From Aeoliella straminimaris (GTDB taxonomy: Bacteria; Planctomycetota; Planctomycetia; Pirellulales; Lacipirellulaceae): DNA of 64,000 nt. Where the stretch lies: the NCBI RefSeq assembly GCF_024054565.1, contig NZ_JAMXLR010000051.1:300877-364876 (forward strand). The letters are read 5' to 3'. Shown one piece after another: positions 27,538 to 38,600 of this stretch. Every line of letters begins with the position of its first letter. Within the stretch, counting starts at the first letter, position 1. The notes under the pieces are model-generated. The model was given only the letters and a program-made list of their open reading frames with translations. It had not been told where the DNA came from and ran no database searches. The position numbers were made by a program, and so were the translations under genes.

Positions 27538-30500
27538 CTATCTGCCCTGCATCAGCCAATCATCGGCAAGCCCGCTGTCGTCTGCAAAGGCTTGATCTCG
27601 AACACGGCGCGACAGCACCTGGCGGTCGGCTTCCACCAGCTTGGAGTTCGAGCGATCGATCAAGGGCCCGCGCTGTTGCAGCAGCTCTGAAGGTAGCGGA
27701 GTCGCACCCCGACTCGCAGTCATGGACGCTTCCATGAGAACGATATCGGAGTCTTGTCTTAGCGTGGCGACAGGACTAAACCAGAGACTGGCAGGTCGTC
27801 CCCACGACTCCAATGCCTGGTCGGCGCCGGCGGATTCCGCAGCAGCCGACTCCTGACTTGGCGACTGGATGTTGGATTCTGTGGGCGATGTATCAACCAA
27901 GCTACTGGCGACGAGGGAAGCGCTGGATTCCCGGTCGACGCTTTCTGCGGTGGGACTGGCGACGTCGCCCGGCGGAGTTTGAATGCTGCTGGTTGCCGGT
28001 TGCGAAACGCCCAGGTGATTGCGCCACACGGTGTAGTCGGCGAGATCGACGATGCCATCGAAATTGCCATCGGCTCCCGTACCAATTGCCACTACCTGGC
28101 CAAAGTAGGACTTCCACACCTGATAGTCGGTCGCGTCGACCATTCCATCCGAGTTGTAGTCTCCAGGCAGCGCTTGCGTGTCGGCCGTGCCCGGCGTGCC
28201 GTTGATCACGCTGGAGGCCATCCAGTTTGCACCGTCGCTGTAGTCGCCCAGAACATCCACTACGACCAGCGTGGCACCTTCTCCATCGGGGGCGATGGGC
28301 CAGGCTTCTTCTCCGTTGTCGTCGCCGTCATGAAAAGCGAACGACTGGATCGTTCGCCCTTGGGAATCGACCAGCGTTAGCGTTTCGCCGGCATTCGAGA
28401 GATTGCCTTCGAAGCTACCGGCGACGTTGATCCCCGTGCCATAACGGGCTTCGAAAGCCTGCAGATCGTTGACAACAACGACATACTCGCCAGGTTCGAG
28501 CGATTGCAGCCCGAACTCAAAAGTCATGCCCTCCAACTGGCTGCCTGCTACTGCGCGAACGAAGGCGACACCATTGAGCGAAATCGTCTGGGCAGAGACG
28601 TTGCGCAGCTCGATGAACTCGAACTGGTTGCCATCGTCAATGCCGAGACCTTGCTCCATGTCATCTGGCTCGGCAGGATGGTAGTTCAACTCGGTAACTC
28701 GCAAGTTGGTGCTGTCAGCCGCGGCATCGGCCAAGACGAAGTCGGCTTGGATCCTGGCCGACCATTCTCCGTTGCGAAGCAATCGCGCCGTGACAGTGGC
28801 GTGATCCGCGAGGGTGAACTCGCCGTTGTACTCGAGGGCATCGCCATGAATCGCTCCGCCGGGCAGGCGGGGGTCGGTGCCATCGAGCGTGTAGTAGATG
28901 GTGCCCGTGGACTCGGCGTTGTTTATCGCAAGCGTTTGCCCGGCTGGAAGGTATCCACCGTGCTGGCTGAACGCGGGCGCGTCGTGATTCGTGTCCGGCA
29001 GCCAACCTTGACTGCGGAACTGCTGCAGGACGACATTTCCTCTCTGCGTGAGGAAGGTATTACGCAGCCAGTCGACTTCGGCCAGCCAGGTATCCTTGGT
29101 ACGCGGAGGTTCGTTGTGCTGGTCGCCCCAACGGGCCGACTCGGCAATGATCGCCAAATCCATCTGTGCCGCGCGAGTGTCGAGCAACGCCTGCGCGTTC
29201 TCGACGGTTAGCGGACCATCGTTGAAGAACAATTCCTGCACCCGGTCGGCGAACCGCACGCGGTACTCTTCATGGTCGGTAAGCAGCTGATGAATGTAAC
29301 GCGGATTGAGATTCGCCGGCGACGTACCCACCGAGATGTCGCCAGTGCCGTTGTGGTAGACGTTGTGATCCTGGGCGCCCATCGAGTGCTCGTTGTCGTG
29401 GGCAATCCACCGCCATCCGTGACTGCCATCGCGTGGGCGGACCGCCCAAAAGTTGTTCGGCGAGTTATTCCCCAACGACAGCGGCATGTCGCGATTGGCG
29501 GTGAAGTTCACGCCGATCATGAAGTCGATCAAGTTGTCGATGTCGAGGTGCTGCTCCAGCGACGGATTCTCGCTGCCATCGGCATTCAGCCCCTGAATCG
29601 CGTAGTAAGCGGCGTCCGTCGCGAACCCCGCGTTTACCAGGCTCGACAAAGTGTTCCAGGCGCCAAGATCGCCGTCGGTAGCCTCGATCACCGACCCGCT
29701 CGCCTTCACTGCATCCCAATCTTCGTCGGTTCCACCAAAGTAGGTGGAAGCATAGTCCGCTTCGGGCCGCTCCTCGGTCTGGTACAAGCCCCAGTACACG
29801 CCGTTGAGGTAAAGGTGGTAGTAGTCGCCCCGAGTGTGGGCCTGGCCCATCTCGCCCTGGATGTCTCGCGCAAAGATGTCCCGCAAAAAGGTATTGTGGT
29901 TCTGGTTGTTGAAGGTGTCGTTGCTCCAGGCGTAGTTCTGTGCCGTGCGCAAGTCGAAGGCGTCGAACTCATCGGCTCCGATTTCGCCGAACATTGGAAA
30001 GTTCAGCTTGGCGTCACCGTACTCGCCACGAAAGAACAGACGAAACGAGTGCTTGGGATTGAAGTCGCCACGGCTGAATCCACCGCGAATGCGGAGACCG
30101 GCCTCGGTTTGAAACCCCACGGTTCCGTCCGCATGGATCAGCTCGATCGACGTTGGCCGCTCCCACGCCCGACCATGATTCCCCGCGTTGACATAGATGC
30201 CGCTGGAAGCGTCGAACAGGTTGTCCGCATCGGTCACCAGCGAGACGGTGGGAATATCGGTAAGCGCAGCCGGAAGTTGAGGTCCCCAAACTGGACTGCC
30301 GACGATATTGGGGTCCATGCCATAGTCGAATTGCTGGCCATTGACCGAGCCACTAGGAAACCCCACCGGCGCTTGGCCTGTGGGAGACTGATCCACAATG
30401 TCCGAGACAAACAGATACGTTTGGGTATCGATATTGGTTGGCTCGAATCCCACCTTGAAGGCTGCTGCGCGCACGATGGTTGTCGACGCAATGTTCAGCG

Positions 30501-31773
30501 CCCCAGTGAACTCGACGCCATTAACAATGTTCAGGTTCGCATCGACTAGCGGCTCCGATCCGTCCATGGTGTAGACGATCATCGCATCGGCGGTCGTGGA
30601 GGTAATCTGCAGGTCAAACGACTCGGCATAGAAGCCGCGATCGTGGCTAAATTGCGTGTCGCCTACAAAGCCATCGAAGGCCTGGCCGTTGGCGAAGCCG
30701 GGAGTGGGGGTATTAAAGAATCCATACCTGAGCGGGTCGCCGACCTGACCATTGGTCTCGCCAATCAGCTCCGCGATCATGAGCATGTCGGAACTGTTGC
30801 TGACGTTCAAACTATGAATTGCCAGCACATTGTTACCAGCCACCAATTCCGCCAGATGGCCGGAGACGTCAAACTCAACGAAATCGTCGGCGACAATCGA
30901 GTCGCCACGCTGACCGGTTGCGACCGAATTCCACTCAGGCGACCTTGCTGCAAAGTCCGATTCGATCAACTCGCCGTTGAGATAGGCCACAAAACCATCG
31001 TCGTACATCATCCGCAGGACCAAACTGTCGAACGCATTGGGGTCGGACAGATTGAACTCGAAGCGAGTGTAAAGCGAGGTCGTGCCGGAGGGAATCACCG
31101 TATCGAGCAGGCTTGCATAGTTAACCGAACTGCCGGGGCTGTCTTCGTAGCCAATACCTGCGGTGCCTGTACTCCAGGTGCTATCGTCGAATCCCGCTTC
31201 CGTCCACGTGGTCCCCAGCACGCCGTTCGTGGGGACCAGGTACGACAACGTGGAAGCTGTATCCACCACAGCGGAACTGGTGCCCAGCATCTCTACGCCG
31301 TACGAAAAATCCTCGCTTTGGCTGGGGAACTCGGGTGCATACTCGTGGACGATCGCTTCGCTTGGATCGGTGAGCGCCAAATACTCTCCCCCGGCCCCAA
31401 GCGCGAAATCGGTATGCAGGTACCCCAACGGATCGATGTAAGTTTCGGTGTCCTGCCCCGAGGCAAACACCACCAGGTACTCGCCGGGACCGAGCATGGA
31501 CTGCGGCAACTCGGGAAAGGTCCACTTACCCAAAGAGGAAGCGTTGTCGGTTAGATGCCATCCAGCCAGATCAATTGACTCGGCGGTGGGATTGTAAAGT
31601 TCGATCCAGTCGGAGGAATTTCCATCTCCATCGAGCAGCGTGTCCTGATTGCTCGCCATGAACTCCGTGATTAGCGGCGTACTGGCCAGCACACAACGCG
31701 GCTCCAGCGTCTCGAAACGCGGATACACCGCGAGCTTCCTACTCTTACGCCAGCCCGTCCCAAACCCCATCAC
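27538..31773 (-). CDS. Giant surface protein: lamin-tail, CotH kinase-like, dockerin
   Basis: A 1411-aa exported protein. The N-terminus has the planctomycete surface motif FETLEPRCVLA (residues 20-30). A lamin-tail domain follows at about 33-150 (LITEFMASNQDTLLDGDGNS; DWIELYNPTAESIDLAGWHL). A chitobiase-like beta domain is near 395-455, and a CotH region at about 520-900 (YHLYLNGVYWGLYQTEERPE; NNFWAVRPRDGSHGWRWIAH). A second chitobiase-like repeat is near 957 (GTIYYTLDGTDPRLPGG) and a second lamin-tail near 1024-1110. Two dockerin-type calcium loops lie at about 1200-1258 (GDYNSDGMVDATDYQVW; GNFDGIVDLADYTVW). CotH proteins are atypical kinases of surface proteins; family members with this architecture are common in planctomycetes. 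The C-terminal 150 residues are Ser/Ala/Glu-rich with no sorting signal I recognise. Confidence 0.9.
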   Translation of the reverse strand: MMGFGTGWRKSRKLAVYPRFETLEPRCVLASTPLITEFMASNQDTLLDGDGNSSDWIELYNPTAESIDLAGWHLTDNASSLGKWTFPELPQSMLGPGEYLVVFASGQDTETYIDPLGYLHTDFALGAGGEYLALTDPSEAIVHEYAPEFPSQSEDFSYGVEMLGTSSAVVDTASTLSYLVPTNGVLGTTWTEAGFDDSTWSTGTAGIGYEDSPGSSVNYASLLDTVIPSGTTSLYTRFEFNLSDPNAFDSLVLRMMYDDGFVAYLNGELIESDFAARSPEWNSVATGQRGDSIVADDFVEFDVSGHLAELVAGNNVLAIHSLNVSNSSDMLMIAELIGETNGQVGDPLRYGFFNTPTPGFANGQAFDGFVGDTQFSHDRGFYAESFDLQITSTTADAMIVYTMDGSEPLVDANLNIVNGVEFTGALNIASTTIVRAAAFKVGFEPTNIDTQTYLFVSDIVDQSPTGQAPVGFPSGSVNGQQFDYGMDPNIVGSPVWGPQLPAALTDIPTVSLVTDADNLFDASSGIYVNAGNHGRAWERPTSIELIHADGTVGFQTEAGLRIRGGFSRGDFNPKHSFRLFFRGEYGDAKLNFPMFGEIGADEFDAFDLRTAQNYAWSNDTFNNQNHNTFLRDIFARDIQGEMGQAHTRGDYYHLYLNGVYWGLYQTEERPEADYASTYFGGTDEDWDAVKASGSVIEATDGDLGAWNTLSSLVNAGFATDAAYYAIQGLNADGSENPSLEQHLDIDNLIDFMIGVNFTANRDMPLSLGNNSPNNFWAVRPRDGSHGWRWIAHDNEHSMGAQDHNVYHNGTGDISVGTSPANLNPRYIHQLLTDHEEYRVRFADRVQELFFNDGPLTVENAQALLDTRAAQMDLAIIAESARWGDQHNEPPRTKDTWLAEVDWLRNTFLTQRGNVVLQQFRSQGWLPDTNHDAPAFSQHGGYLPAGQTLAINNAESTGTIYYTLDGTDPRLPGGAIHGDALEYNGEFTLADHATVTARLLRNGEWSARIQADFVLADAAADSTNLRVTELNYHPAEPDDMEQGLGIDDGNQFEFIELRNVSAQTISLNGVAFVRAVAGSQLEGMTFEFGLQSLEPGEYVVVVNDLQAFEARYGTGINVAGSFEGNLSNAGETLTLVDSQGRTIQSFAFHDGDDNGEEAWPIAPDGEGATLVVVDVLGDYSDGANWMASSVINGTPGTADTQALPGDYNSDGMVDATDYQVWKSYFGQVVAIGTGADGNFDGIVDLADYTVWRNHLGVSQPATSSIQTPPGDVASPTAESVDRESSASLVASSLVDTSPTESNIQSPSQESAAAESAGADQALESWGRPASLWFSPVATLRQDSDIVLMEASMTASRGATPLPSELLQQRGPLIDRSNSKLVEADRQVLSRRVRDQAFADDSGLADDWLMQGR

Positions 31774-32223
31774 TCGGCCTCACTCTCGTTGTCCATCCGC
31801 GGTGGTTCGTAAGGTTGCCCAATATAACTGGGGCCGGCGGTCATTGCCAAAGCAATTCCGGAAAGCTCAGCCACTGCCAACCTGTCGACAAGTTCGGCAA
31901 CGATGGTTCACCAGCCGGCAGGCGTTGTCGCGAGGCCGCCGGGCGTGGCGGTACCAGGTGTATCATCGAGCAGCCATCAAGCTTGAGGTAAGCCGCAGAT
32001 CGATAGGCGACGCTTGCCCTTGCCACCGTGCCGACTTCGGGCCGATGTGGAACGACAATTGCCGCTCTAGTTCCCGCAACTCGAGCGGCGCGCATTACCG
32101 CGGCAATTGGGCCTGCGCCTACGGCTGAGCGTGCGGAAACGCCCGCTGGACAGCGACAAATTAGCTCCAGGAGGAACAATCAGTAGGGAGACGACGGCCG
32201 CCAGTACTTTGGGGAGTAACGAA
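31774..32223. other. Divergent intergenic region with a 10-bp inverted repeat
   Basis: 450 bases between the minus-strand CotH gene and the plus-strand MaoC-Pta gene. A perfect 10-bp inverted repeat, CAATTGCCGC (32056-32065) and GCGGCAATTG (32100-32109), with a 34-nt loop lies 115 nt before the MaoC-Pta start. GGGGAG (32211-32216) is the ribosome binding site of that gene. No gene seen. Confidence 0.4.
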
Positions 32224-33633
32224 ATGGACGGCAAGAAAGAACTCGTGAACGTGACGTTCGACGAGTTGAAGATTGGGCAAAGCGCGAGTTTGACGCGCAC
32301 CCTCACGCGGCAGGACATCCAATTGTTCGCCATCTTGTCCGGCGACGTGAATCCGGCTCACCTGGATGAGTCGTTCGCCGAAGACAGCATCTTTCGGGGC
32401 GTCGTGGGGCACGGCATGTGGACCGGCTCGCTGATCTCTGCGCTTCTAGGCACGGCATTGCCGGGGCCTGGCACGATTTATCTGAACGAAGAGCTGGCGT
32501 TCAAGAAACCGGTGCGGCCTGGCGAGACCATTCGCGTCGAAGTGTCGGTCAAAGAAAAGCACCCCGAGAAGCACATCGTCTTGTTCGAAAGCCGCTGCAC
32601 GAATGCCCTGGGAGAAACGGTGGCTACGGGCACGTCGACCGTTATTGCCCCCGACCGAAAGATCCGCCGCCGACGGCCCGAACTGCCAGACGTGCAGTTT
32701 CACTTTCACGATCGGTTCCGCGATCTGATCGATCGCTGCGAGCAACTACCGCGTATCAAAGCAGCGATCATTCATCCCGTTTCCACGGTGGCTATTCAAG
32801 CGATGGCCGCCGCGGTGAACGAGTGCCTGATCGACCCGGTGTTGATTGGTCCAGCCGATCGCATCCGCCAGGCGGCTTCTGCCGCGGAGGTGGATATCGA
32901 CCGGTTCGAGATTGTCTCCACCGAACATAGCCACGCGGCGGCGAGGTTAGCGGCGGAGATGGCCGCCAACGGAAGTGTATCCGCGATGATGAAAGGCAGT
33001 TTGTCGACCGACGAACTGATGTCCGTCCTGGCGCCGCCGTCGGTGGGTTTGCGTACCGAACATCATGTCAGCCACGTTTACGTGGTGGACGTGTCCAGCT
33101 ATCACAAGTTGCTGCTCATCACCGACGCAGCGATCAACATCTCGCCTACGCTCAGCGAAAAGGCGGACATCTGTCGTAACGCTATTGCGTTGTGGAGAGT
33201 GATGGCGGGCGAAGACGTGCATCCCAAGGTGGCCATCCTGGCGGCTACCGAAAAGGTGCGACCCAACATGCAGGCGACGGTCGACGCCGCGTGCCTGTGC
33301 AAGATGGCCGACCGGCATCAGATCAAACACGCCCATATCGATGGCCCGCTGGCACTCGACCTGGCGATCAACCGGGAAGTGGTGCAGCAGAAAGGCATCA
33401 CCTCGAAAGTGGCGGGCGACGCCGACATCCTCGTGGCGCCCGACATCAATTCGGGCAACATGGTGGCCAAGCAACTCACCTTCCTGGGCCACGCCGCGGC
33501 GGCTGGACTGGTGCTGGGTGCGCGGGTGCCGATCATCCTGACGAGCCGCTCCGACACCAAACGGGCGCGGCTGATGTCGTGGGCGCTGGCGGTGCTCGTG
33601 TCGGAAGCCCGGCGGCAAGGTCAACTGAAGTAA
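32224..33633 (+). CDS. Bifunctional enoyl-CoA hydratase/phosphate acetyltransferase
   Basis: A 469-aa fusion. Residues about 1-150 are a MaoC-type hot-dog hydratase: LTRTLTRQDIQLFAILSGDVNPAHLDESFA with the catalytic Asp/His of the hydratase 2 motif, and GHGMWTGSLISALLGTALPGPG. After a linker, residues about 165-469 are a phosphate acetyl/butyryltransferase (AAIIHPVSTVAIQAMAAAVN; AMMKGSLSTDELMSVL; PDINSGNMVAKQLTFLGHA). It would connect 3-hydroxyacyl-CoA or crotonyl-CoA metabolism to acyl phosphates. The ATG at 32224 has GGGGAG 7 nt before it; an ATG at 32107 is less credible. No acetate/butyrate kinase gene is adjacent. Confidence 0.94.
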   Translation: MDGKKELVNVTFDELKIGQSASLTRTLTRQDIQLFAILSGDVNPAHLDESFAEDSIFRGVVGHGMWTGSLISALLGTALPGPGTIYLNEELAFKKPVRPGETIRVEVSVKEKHPEKHIVLFESRCTNALGETVATGTSTVIAPDRKIRRRRPELPDVQFHFHDRFRDLIDRCEQLPRIKAAIIHPVSTVAIQAMAAAVNECLIDPVLIGPADRIRQAASAAEVDIDRFEIVSTEHSHAAARLAAEMAANGSVSAMMKGSLSTDELMSVLAPPSVGLRTEHHVSHVYVVDVSSYHKLLLITDAAINISPTLSEKADICRNAIALWRVMAGEDVHPKVAILAATEKVRPNMQATVDAACLCKMADRHQIKHAHIDGPLALDLAINREVVQQKGITSKVAGDADILVAPDINSGNMVAKQLTFLGHAAAAGLVLGARVPIILTSRSDTKRARLMSWALAVLVSEARRQGQLK

Positions 33634-33647
33634 CCGAGAGCGGACGT

Positions 33648-34754
33648 TTAGCCCATTTCGACCAACCGCTGCGATGAATCGGGGCGACCGGGGTGGTAGC
33701 TGCTGGTTTCGCCGAACGCCGCGCGGCCACCGAACTCCTCGGCTACCGCGCCGACTGCGGTGCGAACCTCCTGCTCCAACAACTCTTGAGCCACTGCCAC
33801 CCGGGCGTTGACGATCAGTTCGATGTCGGTGGCCGCGGCGTTCGCCGGCTTCGAACGCTCACCCGGGCGGCGATTGTCCTCCAAACTGGCGACCGAGATG
33901 CGTCCTTCGGCAAAGCCGATGATCTTCAGTTGTGCAGTCTCGCTTTTGAACTGGTCGAGACGGCTCCGCAGCCTGCCGACCAGCGCCGTGAGCAGATTGT
34001 CGACATCGATAGGCCGCTCGGCCTTCACCCGGCAACGGCTATTGAGCCACCCGAGCTCCGGCTCACTGGCGGGATAGACGTCGAAATCGACAACCGCTTC
34101 TCGCCGCGCCGCAGGCGCCTCGCGTTCGATCTGCGAGACCAGTTCGCCGAAGCCAGTGCCGGTCTTGGCCGACAACCGCACCAGGGCACGGCCGGGACAG
34201 AATTGTTCGATCCATTCGGCGAGCTGCTTCACGTCGGCTGGCGCAAGCTCGTCCACCCGGTTGAGCACCAGGTAGTCGGCCTCTTCCAGTTGCTTGCCCA
34301 GCAGGCACTCGACGTCGTCCGACTGCTCGTCACCTGAGATTCCAGCGAGAATCTCGCGGACTTGGCTGGGCTTCAGCAGTACGCCATACGGGGCGACCTC
34401 GAACTGCTCGGCATAGTACCGCTCGAGCGGGCGAATGACCGTGGCCACCAGGTCGAAACAACTGCCCAGCGGCTCGGCCAGGATGATATCGGGGCGATCG
34501 GCTTCGACTAACCTGCCGATGGCGGCCGTCAGATCGTCAAACCGGCTGCAGAAGCAAGCGCCCGACACCTGATCGACGGCCAGGCCCTGGCCGGCAAACA
34601 AAGGCGCCTCCGCCGTAGCGGCCGCCAAGTGGTTGGTGATCACCGCGACCCGCAGGCCTTGGGATTTATAGTGTCGGGCCAATCGGCCGATGGTGGTGCT
34701 TTTGCCAGCGCCGGAACAACCGCCGAGCAAAATGAAGCGTATCGGGGAGGACAT
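33648..34754 (-). CDS. G3E-family (CobW-like) GTP-binding protein
   Basis: A 368-aa P-loop GTPase. Walker A GGCSGAGKST is at 11-20. Cysteines C67 and C69 in SGACFCSRFDDL stand where CobW/UreG-like metallochaperones have the CxCC motif. DIILAEPLGSCFDL is the switch/Walker B region and LNRVDEL replaces NKxD. G3E proteins use GTP to insert metals (cobalt, nickel, zinc) or support cofactor enzymes. The C-terminal about 140 residues do not look like the usual CobW C-terminal domain and may define a planctomycete variant. It converges with the MaoC-Pta gene, 14 nt apart. Confidence 0.88.
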   Translation of the reverse strand: MSSPIRFILLGGCSGAGKSTTIGRLARHYKSQGLRVAVITNHLAAATAEAPLFAGQGLAVDQVSGACFCSRFDDLTAAIGRLVEADRPDIILAEPLGSCFDLVATVIRPLERYYAEQFEVAPYGVLLKPSQVREILAGISGDEQSDDVECLLGKQLEEADYLVLNRVDELAPADVKQLAEWIEQFCPGRALVRLSAKTGTGFGELVSQIEREAPAARREAVVDFDVYPASEPELGWLNSRCRVKAERPIDVDNLLTALVGRLRSRLDQFKSETAQLKIIGFAEGRISVASLEDNRRPGERSKPANAAATDIELIVNARVAVAQELLEQEVRTAVGAVAEEFGGRAAFGETSSYHPGRPDSSQRLVEMG

Positions 34755-34890
34755 AGGTAGCAGGAGGGGACAGGAGGGCAGGCCTGTTGCAGAATCTTTA
34801 CTCTAACCACCGTGGCAGATTGTGTCACGGACCATCACAATGGATTTTCCGATCGGCCCTGGAAACCAGCTCTTTCTGTGTCGAGGCAAT

Positions 34891-35409
34891 ATGGAAAACA
34901 CCCCGAAGCCCACCGGTTGGCTCCCCCGCTTCACACTGCGCGAATTGCTGCTGGCCACCGTGGCCATCGCGGCCGTGGTGGCGCTGTTCGTCCAGCGGAG
35001 GCCGTTCGATCAGCACGCGATGCTGCAGTCGCTCGATCCCCATGCGCTCGTCACGCAGATCTGCAGCGACCAGGGCATCGAACTTCAGAACACGTCCAGC
35101 CAACACGCGTCCGGAGTCGTGTTCGGCGGAGGGTACTACCTCGAATCGGACACCGAGTTTTCCGAGTTGAGTTTTGCCGATGCCAAGACCAAAGTGATGC
35201 CCAAAGTGCTCGCGAACCTCCGCGAAGCAATCGAGTCCGACGGTGGAGACATCACCGGCCACGGCGTGGCGGGCTCCGACGACCAGTCGGAGGTCACCAG
35301 CTTCTGGTTCCAGTATCGCCGGGGTCCCATCCGCGGGGTCTCGCGTGGTTACGTGTTTGAACTCCCCAGTGGCGGCTCGCGCATACTGATCCTGATGGAC
35401 GAGTACTGA
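34891..35409 (+). CDS. Hypothetical single-span membrane protein
   Basis: A 172-aa protein starting MENTPKPTGWLPRFTLRELL; GAGG precedes the ATG by 4 nt. The FTLRELLLATVAIAAVVALF segment is a membrane helix close to the N-terminus, a common planctomycete arrangement (F-L-R-xLLL motif). The remaining 130 residues are a soluble domain with no recognisable family. An ATG at 34822 would add 23 residues without extra support. Confidence 0.7.
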   Translation: MENTPKPTGWLPRFTLRELLLATVAIAAVVALFVQRRPFDQHAMLQSLDPHALVTQICSDQGIELQNTSSQHASGVVFGGGYYLESDTEFSELSFADAKTKVMPKVLANLREAIESDGGDITGHGVAGSDDQSEVTSFWFQYRRGPIRGVSRGYVFELPSGGSRILILMDEY

Positions 35410-35611
35410 TACCTGCCCAGGTGGAGACTGCTTCCTGGCTCGGCAATCGACCAGAACCGCTAGCATGGTCGGCCTGCGAGAAATAATTCATGAAAAAACC
35501 GGTCCGCTCGGGAGCCAAAACCCTCTAATCTGGTAAGCACCACTTGTTCGCCTCACTACGGCCCGTAGGTTTCCCTTGTCTTCACTCCCGGCCCATAACG
35601 AAACAACCGCC

Positions 35612-38600
35612 ATGCCGGCGAAAGCCGCCGGTCGGCCAATCGCGGCCACCGATGGCGAAATGTTGTTGCGGTTCGCTCGCCACGGCGACCAGGGGGCATT
35701 CGCCCAGTTGGTGGAAGCCCACGGACCGCTGGTATGGAGTGTCTGCCGGCAGGTGCTCCACCACCAGGCGGACATGGAGGACGCCTTTCAGGCCACGTTC
35801 ATGATCCTGGCCCGCCGGGCGGGCGATATCCGCGCCAGCGACTCGGCGGCGGGTTGGCTGTACCGGGTGGCACATCGCACTTCGGTGGCCCTGGCCCGTA
35901 AGAACAAGTCGCGTCCCGAAGAGCCCTTGAATGGCCACGACTTTGCCAGCGGCGACGACGATCCGCTGGAAATGGTGCACCGCCAGCATGCCGTGACGGT
36001 GCTGGTAGAAGAACTCCGCACGCTGCCGGCCCGCTACCAGGAGCCACTGGTGCTGTGCTACCTGGAAGGCCACACGCGAAGCCGGGTGGCGGAGATGCTC
36101 GATCTGACGACCGCCACGATCAAAGGACGACTGGCGCGGGGCAAGCGGATGCTTCGCCACCGCCTGGCCCGGCGGGGCGTGGCGCTGTCGGTGGCCGCAG
36201 GCATTGCGGCGGCCACGGTCGAAACGGCCAAGGCCTCGGCCGCCGAGGCAACGCTCACTGCGAGCACCACTGCGGCCGCTAGCGAGTTTGTTACGAAGGG
36301 ATTTGTTACTTCCGGCGGTGGCGCGTCGCCCACTGCCGTTTCGCTTGCACAACAAGGAGCGTCCGTGATGTTCTATACCGCCCTGGCCAAGCCCGCACTG
36401 TCGGTCGCTGCCATCGTTGCCATGGGATTAGTCGCCGCGGCGGCGAAGGACGATCGCCCCCAGCAGTCCCGCGTGCCCTCCTCCGGAGTGTCGCTAGTCG
36501 CATCGGCCGACGCCGGCCAGGCAACCGATCCCCTCGTGGCGACCGAGGTCGAAATCGAGGTCACGAAGAATCCATCGGATGATGTCGGATTAGAGCCGGC
36601 CGGATTGGACCCCGATGACCAGATCACCGGTCCGCCACAGCCGCCGACGAATGTCGATGTGCAGCCGCCTTCGGTACCGGAGTCGCCAGAACCTCCCACG
36701 ACGTTCCCCCCAAAACCTGCGGCTCCCGCCGCGGGCTCGAAGCAGCCGTCCGTGCAGGTGGAGATTGCGACGATCGACGGCTCCGACGAAGACATCATGG
36801 TCTTTCGAGGGGACCAGGACGCCGTGAAACGCATCCAAGGGCGGATGATTAAGATGTTCGACAAACCTCCGACGCCCACCGCCCCACCACTGTTGGCTGC
36901 TGAGTCCCGCCCCCGTCAAGTAGATCCGCCGGATGTTGACCATGACATTCGCGTCCCAGACATCAACGTCACGGCGCCCGTTCAACCGAATTTCGCCTGG
37001 AACCAGTCGGGCGACGACCAGCCTAGCGTTCAAGAGCTGGAGCTCGAGCGGCGGTATTGGGAAACACGCATGGAAGGGCTGGAAATGAAATCCAAAGTCT
37101 TCGAAAAGCGATGGGAGCGAATCACAGCGCTGAAGAAAAGCAACCCCGATGTCGTGTCGGACGAAGAGCTTGAAGCCGCCGTCGAGCAGTTGAGTGAGTC
37201 GTCGCTGATGCGTGCCGACGCCTACTTGGCCGAGGCCAAAGTGCTGGAGATGAAGCGGAAGATTGAGCAGCGGAAGAAAGAGCCGAACGTGCCGACAAGA
37301 ATATCGACACCAAGTTATGCCGTTCCACCCCCTCAAACCAACAACACGCAGCCGAGATACGCAGCGGACTACTCGCAACCGAGATACGCGCCGCAGCCGG
37401 ACCCGGTTTATCGCGATCCCAACGCTCCAACTCCTGCGCAGCTAACCCCGCGGTACGGCGTCCATATTACCCCGGCCGTGCCGACGCCGCACTTGCAGTG
37501 GTTGTCCGATTTCGATGAAGCAAGGAAGGTGTCGGAGCAGATGGGGCGCAGAATTCTCGTGCATAATGCCATGCCCTACAGTCAGGAGAACGCTCGGTTT
37601 CGGGAGGTGATTGACGGCTCGCCTAACATTCAGTTGTATGTGCATCAGCACTATGTGCCGTTGAGAATCAACCCCTACACGAAAATCAAGACCTTGGAAC
37701 AACTTCGTGTGGACCGCGTTCCCCCGATGGGCGTGTTCGCCGCCGACGGAAGGCTGCTAAAGGAGTTAACCTTACCCCAACAACCAACGGAGCTTTTGCT
37801 AGAACTTCGCTCGGTGGCCGAAGGCGATTCGAGCGGCCAGGCTATCCCGAATCGAACGGCGAAAAAGCCTCGATATCAACGGGCCGAACCAGCGGCTCCG
37901 GTCGATCCCGAAGACATGCTGCTGCCGCACGAGAACGTCCGTGTGACAATCACTCAGCAGCGGCCTCGTGAGGGGAAGTGGGTTGTAATCACCACGGTCA
38001 ACCACCAAGGGTTCATTGCGATCAGCAATGTTGGCTTCGGCAAGGAGAATCTAGGCCAGGTGCCTATCGGTGGCATGGGCCCCGACGGGGCGGCCAAAGT
38101 GGTGCTGAGTGTGCTGGCCGATTACTATGGCGAATTTTTCAAGTCGATGGGCTTCGACGTGAAGGTAGAGCGGAATCGGGATATGGGTGAAGCGAAAGAC
38201 GCCTCCAGTGGGGAAGAGTCGAGCAGCACTTCGCCACCGGCGCCGCCCGCTACCGCTGCCCAAGAGTTGCCTCCTCTACCAGCCGACGCCCCGCCAATCG
38301 ACGGTGGATTCGAGCTAATGCCCTGGGAAGAGGATGGAAGCAAAAAAGGTAGAAAGCCCGAGGTGCTCTCACCTGGCGACCAGGTGAACATCACGGTCTC
38401 GTCACAGAAACCTCCAGGTCAGCAGACTTATTCACTCTTGCTCGATGCTTCGGGGATCATTGATGTCCCACACTCAAATGGCTCCGTCAACATTCTAGGC
38501 CCACTGAGTGAAGCGCCGGAGAAGATCAAAGCCGAAATTCGGTCGTTCAACGGCGACCATTTCTTCGACGATATGGGCATCGACGTAGCTGTACAGCCAA

